Source: Bacteroidota bacterium
GTDB taxonomy: Bacteria; Bacteroidota; Ignavibacteria; Ignavibacteriales; Ignavibacteriaceae
Length of the DNA: 5,159 nucleotides
Direction of reading: 5' to 3'
NCBI GenBank assembly: GCA_021790055.1
Contig: JAJYIL010000271.1
Location: forward strand, 1-5,159
The notes under the pieces were generated by a model, which worked only from the letters and a program-made list of their open reading frames with translations, was not told the origin of the DNA and searched no databases. The position numbers were made by a program, and so were the translations under genes. Positions 1 to 5,159 of the stretch are shown piece after piece; the stretch's first letter is position 1, and the number at the start of each line of letters is the position of its first letter.

Positions 1-603
<603 letters not shown>

Positions 604-628
604 AGAGTTTAATTATTGTGTAATCTTG

Positions 629-639
629 GCGTTAGACGC
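629..639 (-). other. Small hairpin in 16S leader
   Basis: GCGT at 629-632 and ACGC at 636-639 form a 4-bp GC-rich stem with a 3-nt loop, about 25 nt upstream of the mature 16S 5' end. It could be part of the leader fold used in rRNA processing, but a stem this short can occur by chance. Confidence 0.3.
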
Positions 640-650
640 TTAGTTGAAAC

Positions 651-674
651 CATTTAACATTGACTGGTTAAATG
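651..674 (-). other. Leader hairpin between boxA and 16S
   Basis: A perfect 8-bp inverted repeat, CATTTAAC (651-658) with GTTAAATG (667-674) around an 8-nt loop, lies 6 nt downstream of boxA in the rRNA leader. A stem here may help fold or process the pre-16S transcript. The inverted repeat is seen directly; the role is inferred. Confidence 0.55.
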
Positions 675-680
675 CACTCA

Positions 681-694
681 CTCTTTCAAAGAAC
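681..694 (-). promoter_or_regulatory. boxA antitermination site of the rRNA leader
   Basis: The minus strand reads GTTCTTTGAAAGAG about 78 nt upstream of the mature 16S. This matches the boxA element (GCTCTTTAACA / GTTCTTTGA type) bound by NusB-NusE in bacterial rRNA leaders, which makes RNA polymerase resistant to termination. Sequence and position both fit. Confidence 0.75.
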
Positions 695-701
695 TTACAT
701 T

Positions 702-723
702 AAAAACCCTCATTAATTGAGGG
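702..723 (-). terminator. Terminator-like hairpin inside the rRNA leader
   Basis: On the minus strand, CCCTCA (723-718), a 5-nt loop and TGAGGG (712-707) form a perfect 6-bp stem, followed at once by five T (706-702). This is the form of a weak intrinsic terminator. It lies between promoter P1 and boxA and almost coincides with the expected start site of P2, so it could stop P1 transcripts or form a 5'-terminal hairpin on P2 transcripts. On the plus strand no T-run follows it, so the minus orientation is preferred. Confidence 0.5.
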
Positions 724-726
724 CTT

Positions 727-757
727 CAAATTTACTTTCTATATGAACTAAAGTCAA
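727..757 (-). promoter_or_regulatory. rRNA promoter P2 (Bacteroidota type)
   Basis: The minus strand carries TTGACT (757-752) and TAAATTTG (734-727), with 20 nt between the TTG and the second box. This is a full match to the TTG-N17-23-TAnnTTTG pattern of the Bacteroidota housekeeping sigma factor. The expected start is around 719-723, on the edge of the hairpin at 707-723. It faces the 16S gene. Confidence 0.65.
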
Positions 758-835
758 TAGATCGTTTCAGAATTTCAAAATAAAATTTGATTTTTTAATT
801 TTTTGTACTTCATTATTAAATCAAATTTAGCCTAA

Positions 836-865
836 CAAAAATATCATTTATTCATTAAATGTCAA
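836..865 (-). promoter_or_regulatory. rRNA promoter P1 (Bacteroidota type)
   Basis: The minus strand carries a perfect TTGACA (865-860), then 16 nt, then TATTTTTG (843-836). Counted as TTG-N19-TAnnTTTG it is a complete match to the Bacteroidota consensus, and it also passes as a sigma-70-like promoter. The start should be near 829-832, giving a leader of about 225 nt before the 16S. An isolated TAAATTTG at 829-822 lacks a partner TTG at the right distance. Confidence 0.7.
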
Positions 866-889
866 GTAATTAAAGAATAAAAATTTTTA
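866..889 (-). promoter_or_regulatory. UP-like A/T-tract upstream of P1
   Basis: Directly upstream of the P1 -35 box the minus strand has A-tracts and T-tracts, including the perfect palindrome TAAAAATTTTTA (889-878). The AAAAATTTTTA core is one mismatch from the AAAWWTWTTTT core of rRNA UP elements and sits at roughly -59 to -49, where the RNA polymerase alpha C-terminal domain binds. The surrounding DNA is AT-rich overall, so chance contributes. Confidence 0.45.
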
Positions 890-919
890 ATTTTTTCTTT
901 TTACTTAACAATTCAGACT

Positions 920-937
920 GCAACCGGAAATAGTTGC
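920..937 (-). terminator. Weak hairpin just after the SLBB gene
   Basis: GCAAC (920-924) and GTTGC (933-937) form a 5-bp stem with an 8-nt loop starting 3 nt after the stop codon. No T-run follows on the minus strand, so it is at best a poor intrinsic terminator or a 3'-end-protecting stem. Confidence 0.25.
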
Positions 938-940
938 TAC

Positions 941-2371
941 CTAAAGACTTTTTAGTAATAGATAGATAGTAGCTAAGCTACCAATTATTCCGAGATAGGT
1001 TGCTACTCGTCCTACATAATAATCAAATGCATGATTCGGATTCTTTGGAACATAAATATAATCTCCAGGGCTTATTGGATCATCAACCTTAGCATTAATC
1101 CATGCTCTAGATCCACCTTTAATTATCGATACATTCCCTTTTTCTGCCAACTCTCCGTAACCGCCAGCTTTTTGAATATAAAATGAAATGTCCTTTCCCT
1201 TGACAAATTCGATATTACCGGGCTTTTGGACCTGCCCGTAAACATAAATCGAATTGACTCTCTGAGGTATATAAATTATATCACCATCTCTTAAAATTGT
1301 ATTGCCTATGAATGCCCCAGGATCCAGCGCGCTGTCAAGATTAACAATTGTTTCATTCAATGTTTGTCTTACAAGCTCATCAATAGAAAAATAACCTGTA
1401 TCAGCTTCAGTCAAAGTTGTCATTCTAAGCATCTTAGCTCTTTCATAATCGTACATTATAGGATTAGGATAATCGCTGAAAAACTTTGATTGTTGTTCAA
1501 GGTTTAACCCCAGTTCATCTTCTAACACGGATTTTAAATTCGTGCCTCTAAATAATTTAGCTCTTCTCAACCAGGCTAAATTAGTAAAACCACCGGCATC
1601 ATTAATTACTTCCCTTAGAGTAGTATTGTCTTTTGTTATGGGTATTGGTCCCGGATTTTTTACTTCTCCAAGTACCAAAACCGAATATGCTTTCTTTTGA
1701 TTTTCATCAGCAAGTACAACTATTCTGTCACCTCTTTCCAGCGGGAAATTACTGTTTAGATTAACTACAATCTTTTTCATTTTTTCGCCGTTGTAATTCA
1801 ACCGGTAGATTGCCGCCTGTGTTACATTTTCATAAGCCTTATTTATTCCTTGAGCTAATTCAAGAGCATCAGACAATTTATCACCCTCGACAAAGGGAAA
1901 CTTACCCGGATTATTAACAGCTCCCGAAACCGTAAAGAAATCCAGTGTCATATCAACAGGCGCAAAGATTATTACATCATCATTTTTCAGATAGGGATCG
2001 TTCTTAAAATTTCCGGTTAATCTAAATTTCATTAAATCTAAATGAAGCACCGTTCCATCTGATCTTTTAAGAGTAATATTCCTTAAAGAATAGTCTTCAA
2101 GTTTTTTATTTAAAGTTTGCAGAAGCTTCGGATCGGTAATATTTCTTAAGGCATATTCACGGGCTTGATTATACATCCTTGTAATAAAAGCGTCCACCCT
2201 TTCACTAATGTATGCAGGGAAGGTTCCGTTTATAACAAAGTCTCCGCCTATTGTAACACTAATAGCAGGTGTTGATAATGTCAGCGAATTGCTTGAAGTT
2301 TTCGAAGATTCTTGAGCATTGGCAAAAGCAACAAAAAGAAAGAGAAAAAATAAGAGAATGATTTTTTTCAT
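941..2371 (-). CDS. SLBB-domain polysaccharide export protein (OPX/Wza-like)
   Basis: The 476-residue protein probably takes part in moving a polysaccharide across the cell envelope. Residues 1-20 are a classical signal peptide ending ANA-QE; there is no lipobox cysteine, unlike Wza. Three SLBB-like units are seen, each opening with a G-x-V-x-x-P-G motif: near 149-220 (SGAVNNPGKFPF), 235-370 (LGEVKNPGPIPI, with a long insert at about 275-345) and 378-442 (YGQVQKPGNIEF). Each ends in a GD-I/Y-I/V pattern (ERGDRIVVL, RDGDIIYIP, SPGDYIYVP). The end of a further divergent unit may lie at 105-138 (LKNDDVIIFAP). A hydrophobic helix at about 452-473 is the likely membrane anchor. The usual N-terminal polysaccharide-export domain (YxIGPGDxL) is not recognisable. 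The ATG has only a weak AGG upstream and lies 19 nt after rfbB, so co-transcription is likely. The family call is firm; the exact substrate is unknown. Confidence 0.88.
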   Translation of the reverse strand: MKKIILLFFLFLFVAFANAQESSKTSSNSLTLSTPAISVTIGGDFVINGTFPAYISERVDAFITRMYNQAREYALRNITDPKLLQTLNKKLEDYSLRNITLKRSDGTVLHLDLMKFRLTGNFKNDPYLKNDDVIIFAPVDMTLDFFTVSGAVNNPGKFPFVEGDKLSDALELAQGINKAYENVTQAAIYRLNYNGEKMKKIVVNLNSNFPLERGDRIVVLADENQKKAYSVLVLGEVKNPGPIPITKDNTTLREVINDAGGFTNLAWLRRAKLFRGTNLKSVLEDELGLNLEQQSKFFSDYPNPIMYDYERAKMLRMTTLTEADTGYFSIDELVRQTLNETIVNLDSALDPGAFIGNTILRDGDIIYIPQRVNSIYVYGQVQKPGNIEFVKGKDISFYIQKAGGYGELAEKGNVSIIKGGSRAWINAKVDDPISPGDYIYVPKNPNHAFDYYVGRVATYLGIIGSLATIYLLLKSL

Positions 2372-2390
2372 TTATAAACCTAATTCTAAA

Positions 2391-3404
2391 TTAAAAATTC
2401 TTATACTGTGTTTGATAATATTTCTGATATTCACCCGTAATTATTCGTTCCCACCAGGATTTATTTTTAGCGTACCAATCGATCGTTTGGATTATAGCTT
2501 CTTCAAAAGAATACTCCGGCAGCCAGCCAAGTTCCTTTTTTATTTTGGAAGAATCGATCGCATAGCGTCTGTCGTGCCCGGGTCGATCTATTACATGCTG
2601 AATTAATTCTTCCGGCTTTTTAAGATGCTGCAAGATTAATTTCACAATTTCTATATTAGGCATTTCGTTGCTGGCGCCAATGTTATAAACATTGCCGGGA
2701 GTTCCCTTTTCAAGAACCAGATCAATTGCTTTGTTATGATCGATAACATAAATCCAATCACGTACATTCAAACCATCGCCGTAAACAGGCAGCTTTTTAT
2801 TGTTCAATGAATTTATGATCATCAATGGAATTAGTTTTTCCGGAAACTGCAAGGGTCCGTAATTGTTGGAACACCTTGTTACCACAACCGGCATTCCAAA
2901 TGTATGGTGGAAAGCCAGTACCATCATATCAGCGGCAGCTTTGCTTGATGAATAAGGACTGTTTGGAGAAAGCGGAGTGGACTCGGTGAACAATCCTTCT
3001 TTTCCGAGGCTACCATAAACTTCATCAGTAGAAACTTGCAGAAACTTTTCTACATCATACTTGCGGGCTGTTTCAAGAAGAACATTTGTACCAATTACAT
3101 TTGTTTGATAAAATATTTGTGAGCCCAAAATACTTCTATCAACATGCGATTCGGCTGCAAAGTTAATTACGTATTTTATCTTATATTTTTGAAAAATAAA
3201 ATCCAACAATTCAGAGTTAACAATATCTCCATTTATAAACTGATAATTCTTGTTGTCTTCTGAAGGCTTTAGATTTTCGAGATTACCGGCGTAAGTAAGC
3301 TTATCAAGGTTAACAATAAAATACTCATCTCTATTTGATAACATAAAGTTGATATAATTGCTTCCAATAAAGCCGGCGCCGCCGGTTACTAAAATATTTT
3401 TCAC
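2391..3404 (-). CDS. rfbB: dTDP-glucose 4,6-dehydratase (RfbB/RmlB)
   Basis: This cytosolic NAD-dependent enzyme converts dTDP-glucose to dTDP-4-keto-6-deoxyglucose, the second step toward dTDP-L-rhamnose and other deoxysugars. At 337 residues it has the usual family length. It is an extended short-chain dehydrogenase: TGGAGFIG at 7-14 binds the dinucleotide, NFAAESHVDRSI at 81-92 is the RmlB signature, STDEVYG at 125-131 carries the Thr-Asp-Glu catalytic residues, and Y151-xxx-K155 is the catalytic pair. RCSNNYGP (177-184), YGDGLNVRDWIYV (208-220) and RPGHDRRYAID (274-284) are substrate-binding blocks. All key residues are present. The start is GTG: an in-frame TAA directly precedes it, and the next ATG (residue 21) would remove the nucleotide-binding loop. 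It sits between an outer-membrane protein gene and a polysaccharide export gene; no rfbA, rfbC or rfbD is in view. Confidence 0.97.
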   Translation of the reverse strand: MKNILVTGGAGFIGSNYINFMLSNRDEYFIVNLDKLTYAGNLENLKPSEDNKNYQFINGDIVNSELLDFIFQKYKIKYVINFAAESHVDRSILGSQIFYQTNVIGTNVLLETARKYDVEKFLQVSTDEVYGSLGKEGLFTESTPLSPNSPYSSSKAAADMMVLAFHHTFGMPVVVTRCSNNYGPLQFPEKLIPLMIINSLNNKKLPVYGDGLNVRDWIYVIDHNKAIDLVLEKGTPGNVYNIGASNEMPNIEIVKLILQHLKKPEELIQHVIDRPGHDRRYAIDSSKIKKELGWLPEYSFEEAIIQTIDWYAKNKSWWERIITGEYQKYYQTQYKNF

Positions 3405-3414
3405 TTAAATCCTA
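3402..3414 (-). promoter_or_regulatory. Ribosome site of rfbB overlapping the upstream stop codon
   Basis: The minus strand reads TAGGATTTAAGTG. TAG is the stop of the upstream gene, and its AG forms the start of an AGGA Shine-Dalgarno sequence about 6 nt before the GTG start of rfbB. This layout suggests translational coupling and supports GTG as the true start. Confidence 0.6.
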
Positions 3415-4188
3415 AAAAGAAAATATACCTATTAATACTCCCGCTTGGAGGTAAAGGCTATCGCCGTTAATATTTGATGGCGCACCTGCCAGTACCTGGT
3501 TGTTATCGTAAGTCCATTTACTTCCAAAAGTAATCTGATAACCGGCACCAACTCTAAAGCAAAGCAGATGGTAAGCCGGGATATCAATGTTCAACATCGG
3601 AGTAAAAATCCAGTAGTTGTTTAGTAAAGTGCTGCTGAAATTTGCAGACGGATATTTGCTCGCATCATTCCAATAACTCTGCCAGCTTTTACCGCCGACA
3701 TTTCTATAAAGCTCAATATTTAAACTCCCTCTTCCAATAAGTGCGCCTATTGAAATTCCAAAATTTCTTACGTACGGAATCGTATATTCAATTGTAATTC
3801 CTCCGCCCTTTAATGAATAAACGGCTTCATTATTAACCAGCACAATTTTACTGGGAGCGCCGTAAATGCCGGGAGGAAATACTTCTTTTGAATTTCCCGA
3901 AGTTGAAAAGCTTCCTCCGAAGCCAACCCCGCCAATTCTAAAATTTTTAATGATTCCTAAATAAATAAAGCCTGTTCCGCCGGAAGTATAAAATCCGGTC
4001 GTAGGAAATTTTGATACTCCAAAATTTTGTAACTCGGAATTTATGCCATAGACTTTAGGGAAAATCCATCCGCCAATATAACCTATTCCTCCGCCAAAAG
4101 GGGCATCGTAGAAGGACGATTCCTCTTGCGGCAGTGCCGTAATACTAATCAGTAAAAAAATAATTACAGTAGCGGAAAATTTATTCAT
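3412..4188 (-). CDS. Predicted outer-membrane beta-barrel protein, function unknown
   Basis: I do not recognise a named family for this 258-residue protein. Residues 1-20 form a signal peptide (NK followed by a hydrophobic stretch, cleavage probably near ALPQ-EE). The mature part is rich in Gly, Ser and aromatic residues and alternates polar and hydrophobic positions, as in transmembrane beta strands: about 70-97, 128-162, 193-222 and 243-258. It ends in GVLIGIFSF, and a C-terminal Phe is typical of barrels inserted by the BAM machinery. There is one Cys (210) and no lipobox. It is first in a likely three-gene operon, with rfbB starting 7 nt after its stop, so an envelope or polysaccharide-related role is plausible but unproven. 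The start codon has only a weak TAAGAA upstream, common in this group. No clear promoter is visible; the best candidate, TAGCTTTA (4225-4218), is one mismatch from TAnnTTTG and lacks a well-placed TTG. Confidence 0.8.
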   Translation of the reverse strand: MNKFSATVIIFLLISITALPQEESSFYDAPFGGGIGYIGGWIFPKVYGINSELQNFGVSKFPTTGFYTSGGTGFIYLGIIKNFRIGGVGFGGSFSTSGNSKEVFPPGIYGAPSKIVLVNNEAVYSLKGGGITIEYTIPYVRNFGISIGALIGRGSLNIELYRNVGGKSWQSYWNDASKYPSANFSSTLLNNYWIFTPMLNIDIPAYHLLCFRVGAGYQITFGSKWTYDNNQVLAGAPSNINGDSLYLQAGVLIGIFSF

Positions 4189-4359
4189 AAATTCTTACAA
4201 TTGGAAAATAAATTTATTAAAGCTATTATGAAAAACCAAAGAAAGATTAACTATTTTAAAGTGGATTTATACGGTACCAGAAGAGAACAAGGTATGCTGT
4301 TAAAAAGCAATTTTTTGTCTATTTTATAACGAGAAACAAAGTTAGCTTCGTTTATTATG
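4189..4359. other. Intergenic stretch, no supported gene
   Basis: The upstream end should hold the promoter of the three-gene minus-strand operon, but no good TTG-N19/20-TAnnTTTG match was found. A 33-codon plus-strand frame (4228-4329) begins MKNQRKINYFKVDLYGTRR. It has no ribosome site, promoter or recognisable homology. It could be a gene fragment, as its neighbours are, but I cannot support that. Confidence 0.4.
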
Positions 4360-4548
4360 CTAAAAACAAAATCGTAAATCAAGCCCGAGGAATACCTTGA
4401 GATAGAAAGAAAAGCCGATTGCTCCTACTGAAAACTGGACAATACAATTTCCCGCTTTCTTTTCCTCATTTACCAAAGTAGTCATTTCATTCCCCAAAAC
4501 ATCGTAAACTTTTAAGCTATGGCTCAAAAATTAAATTTGCTCAAAAGA
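4360..4548 (-). pseudogene. Remnant of a T9SS-secreted protein (C-terminal sorting domain)
   Basis: The minus-strand frame ending at a TAG (4362-4360) encodes SLKVYDVLGNEMTTLVNEEK, then KAGNCIVQFSVGAIGFSFYL. This closely follows the type A C-terminal sorting domain of T9SS cargo in Bacteroidota and Ignavibacteria (SLKVYDVLGNEVxTLVNEEKxAGxYxVxF...SGxYFYxL). That domain directs proteins through the outer membrane and is normally the last ~80 residues of a large secreted protein. Here the frame is broken by a TAA (4533-4531) just before the conserved core, apparently within the preceding TxIxF strand (SFEQI-stop-F). The tail lacks the usual ending and runs into KVFLGLDLRFCF. No start codon or main body is found upstream. 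It is therefore a decayed fragment, not a working gene. Confidence 0.7.
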
Positions 4549-4850
4549 GCTTAGTGATGCGGAATAATAAAGTCTATGAATTAGTAGTGACTTAACAATT
4601 TCTTAATACTGTTTTGATAAGGACTACAATTGTGTCCTGGATAAGTGTGTAAAAGAAACTCACTCCGGTTAGTTTGGAAATATGTGGAAACAATTGAGCA
4701 GACGGAAAAAAGAAGTATACAGTAATGAAAAAAGATATGAACTTGGTCGCTTAAAATGAAAAAGATGATATTGACAAGAATGTTGTAAAAGCTTCTATAT
4801 GTTCGGGGCTTTAATAAGCTGCCCTGAAGGCTTTATCCGATTTTAAAACT
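4549..4850. other. Gene-free, apparently decayed stretch
   Basis: All six frames are broken by stops, and only frames of about 25 codons remain (for example MWKQLSRRKKEVYSNEKRYE from 4682 on the plus strand). There is a short imperfect palindrome at 4621-4637 (GGAC...GTCC around ACAATTGT). The adjoining GTGTCCTGGATAAGTGTGTA (4632-4651) resembles, from memory, the terminal repeats of IS256-type insertion sequences. No transposase is present. I cannot assign a function. Confidence 0.4.
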
Positions 4851-4881
4851 TTGACTGGACTAAATGATATTGTTATATTTG
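4851..4881 (+). promoter_or_regulatory. Promoter of the HEPN gene (Bacteroidota type)
   Basis: TTGACT (4851-4856) and TATATTTG (4874-4881) have 20 nt between the TTG and the second box, a full TTG-N20-TAnnTTTG match with the same spacing as rRNA promoter P2. It also reads as TTGACT-N17-TATATT for a sigma-70-like promoter. The start would be near 4887, about 16 nt before the ATG at 4903. Confidence 0.6.
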
Positions 4882-4902
4882 ATCAAATCGTAATTATTTG
4901 AA

Positions 4903-5159
4903 ATGGATAAAGCAGATTATATAAAATATTGGATAAAAACTTCGGAGAATGATTTTGGCTTCAATGGAAAGTAATTTTAACTCCGGCAATTATGACTGGG
5001 CTTTGTTTATCGGTCATCTTTCATTAGAAAAGATTCTTAAAGCTCTTTGGGTTAAAAATAATTCTAGCGATATACCGCCTAAGACTCATAACTTAAAAAA
5101 GATTGCTGATGAGGCTAAATATTCTCTTTCAGAAGACGAAGCTGGTTTACTTCTTGAAA
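4903..5159 (+). pseudogene. HEPN-domain protein gene, frameshifted and partial at the right edge
   Basis: The first frame gives MDKADYIKYWIKTSENDFGF then NGK and a stop at 4972. One base out of phase, the reading continues SMESNFNSGNYDWALFIGHL, then SLEKILKALWVKNNSSDIPP, KTHNLKKIADEAKYSL and on past the window end. Joined across a one-base excess near 4957-4958 (TTTTGG), the two halves form a typical HEPN N-terminal region: the helix WIKTSENDF..ME, then the core YDWALFIGHLSLEKILKAL and a P-x-T-H-N-L motif. HEPN proteins are small helical proteins often paired with a MNT nucleotidyltransferase, and several are RNA-cleaving toxins or their partners. No R-x4-6-H catalytic motif is seen in the visible part. 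An ATG at 4949 could start the second frame (MILASMESNF) but would drop the first helix. The intact promoter fits the ATG at 4903. Either a true frameshift or a sequencing error is possible. Confidence 0.7.

Noticed and set aside
822..829. Additional promoter box TAAATTTG on the minus strand
   Set aside because: No TTG lies 17-23 nt upstream, so it lacks half of the consensus and is probably chance in AT-rich DNA.
2319..2606. 95-codon plus-strand open frame
   Set aside because: It is antisense to the end of rfbB and the start of the SLBB gene, both strongly supported, and its composition and lack of homology suggest a shadow.
4218..4225. TAGCTTTA as the operon promoter -7 box
   Set aside because: It has one mismatch in the box and no properly spaced TTG; too weak to call.
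4228..4329. 33-codon plus-strand frame MKNQRKINYFKVDLYGTRR...
   Set aside because: It has no ribosome site or promoter and no recognised family, is short and ends abruptly; it may be a fragment but cannot be supported.
4621..4637. Palindrome GGAC...GTCC as an operator or terminator
   Set aside because: The stem is only 4 bp before mismatches, there is no T-run, and it has no intact gene beside it.
4949..5159. HEPN gene starting at the ATG at 4949 instead of being frameshifted
   Set aside because: This start would lose the first helix (WIKTSENDF), which is well encoded in the other frame directly after a good promoter; a one-base frameshift explains the data better.

Overview
The window looks like chromosomal DNA of a bacterium from the Bacteroidota/Chlorobi/Ignavibacteriota group, with an Ignavibacteria-like organism as my best guess. 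Four independent signs support this. The 16S rRNA reads CAGTGAGGAATATTGGGC in its conserved 350-region. Three promoters fit the Bacteroidota grammar TTG-N19/20-TAnnTTTG. A decayed C-terminal sorting domain of the type IX secretion system (T9SS) is present. The coding regions are AT-rich. The genus cannot be fixed without a database comparison.

Layout: bases 1-603 are the 5' portion of a 16S rRNA gene on the minus strand, running off the left edge. Bases 604-940 hold its control region, read right to left: an A/T-tract UP-like element, promoter P1, promoter P2, a terminator-like hairpin, a boxA antitermination site, a second hairpin, then the mature 16S. Bases 941-4188 hold three tightly packed minus-strand genes (gaps of 7 and 19 nt) that look like one operon. 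Their transcription order is a predicted outer-membrane beta-barrel protein of unknown role, dTDP-glucose 4,6-dehydratase (RfbB/RmlB, with a GTG start), and an SLBB-repeat polysaccharide export protein. RfbB makes the nucleotide-sugar precursor for dTDP-rhamnose and related deoxysugars. The SLBB protein probably helps move a polysaccharide across the envelope, so the operon points to surface polysaccharide production.

Bases 4189-5159 are a gene-poor, decayed stretch. They contain the remnant of a T9SS-secreted protein (minus strand), about 300 bases with nothing intact, a well-formed plus-strand promoter, and the start of a HEPN-domain gene that is interrupted by a one-base frameshift and continues past the right edge.

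I found no clearly new biological system. The points most worth a second look are the arrangement of the rRNA leader (terminator-like hairpin at the P2 start site, just before boxA), the frameshifted HEPN gene behind an intact promoter, the atypical N-terminus of the export protein, and the T9SS-cargo remnant.
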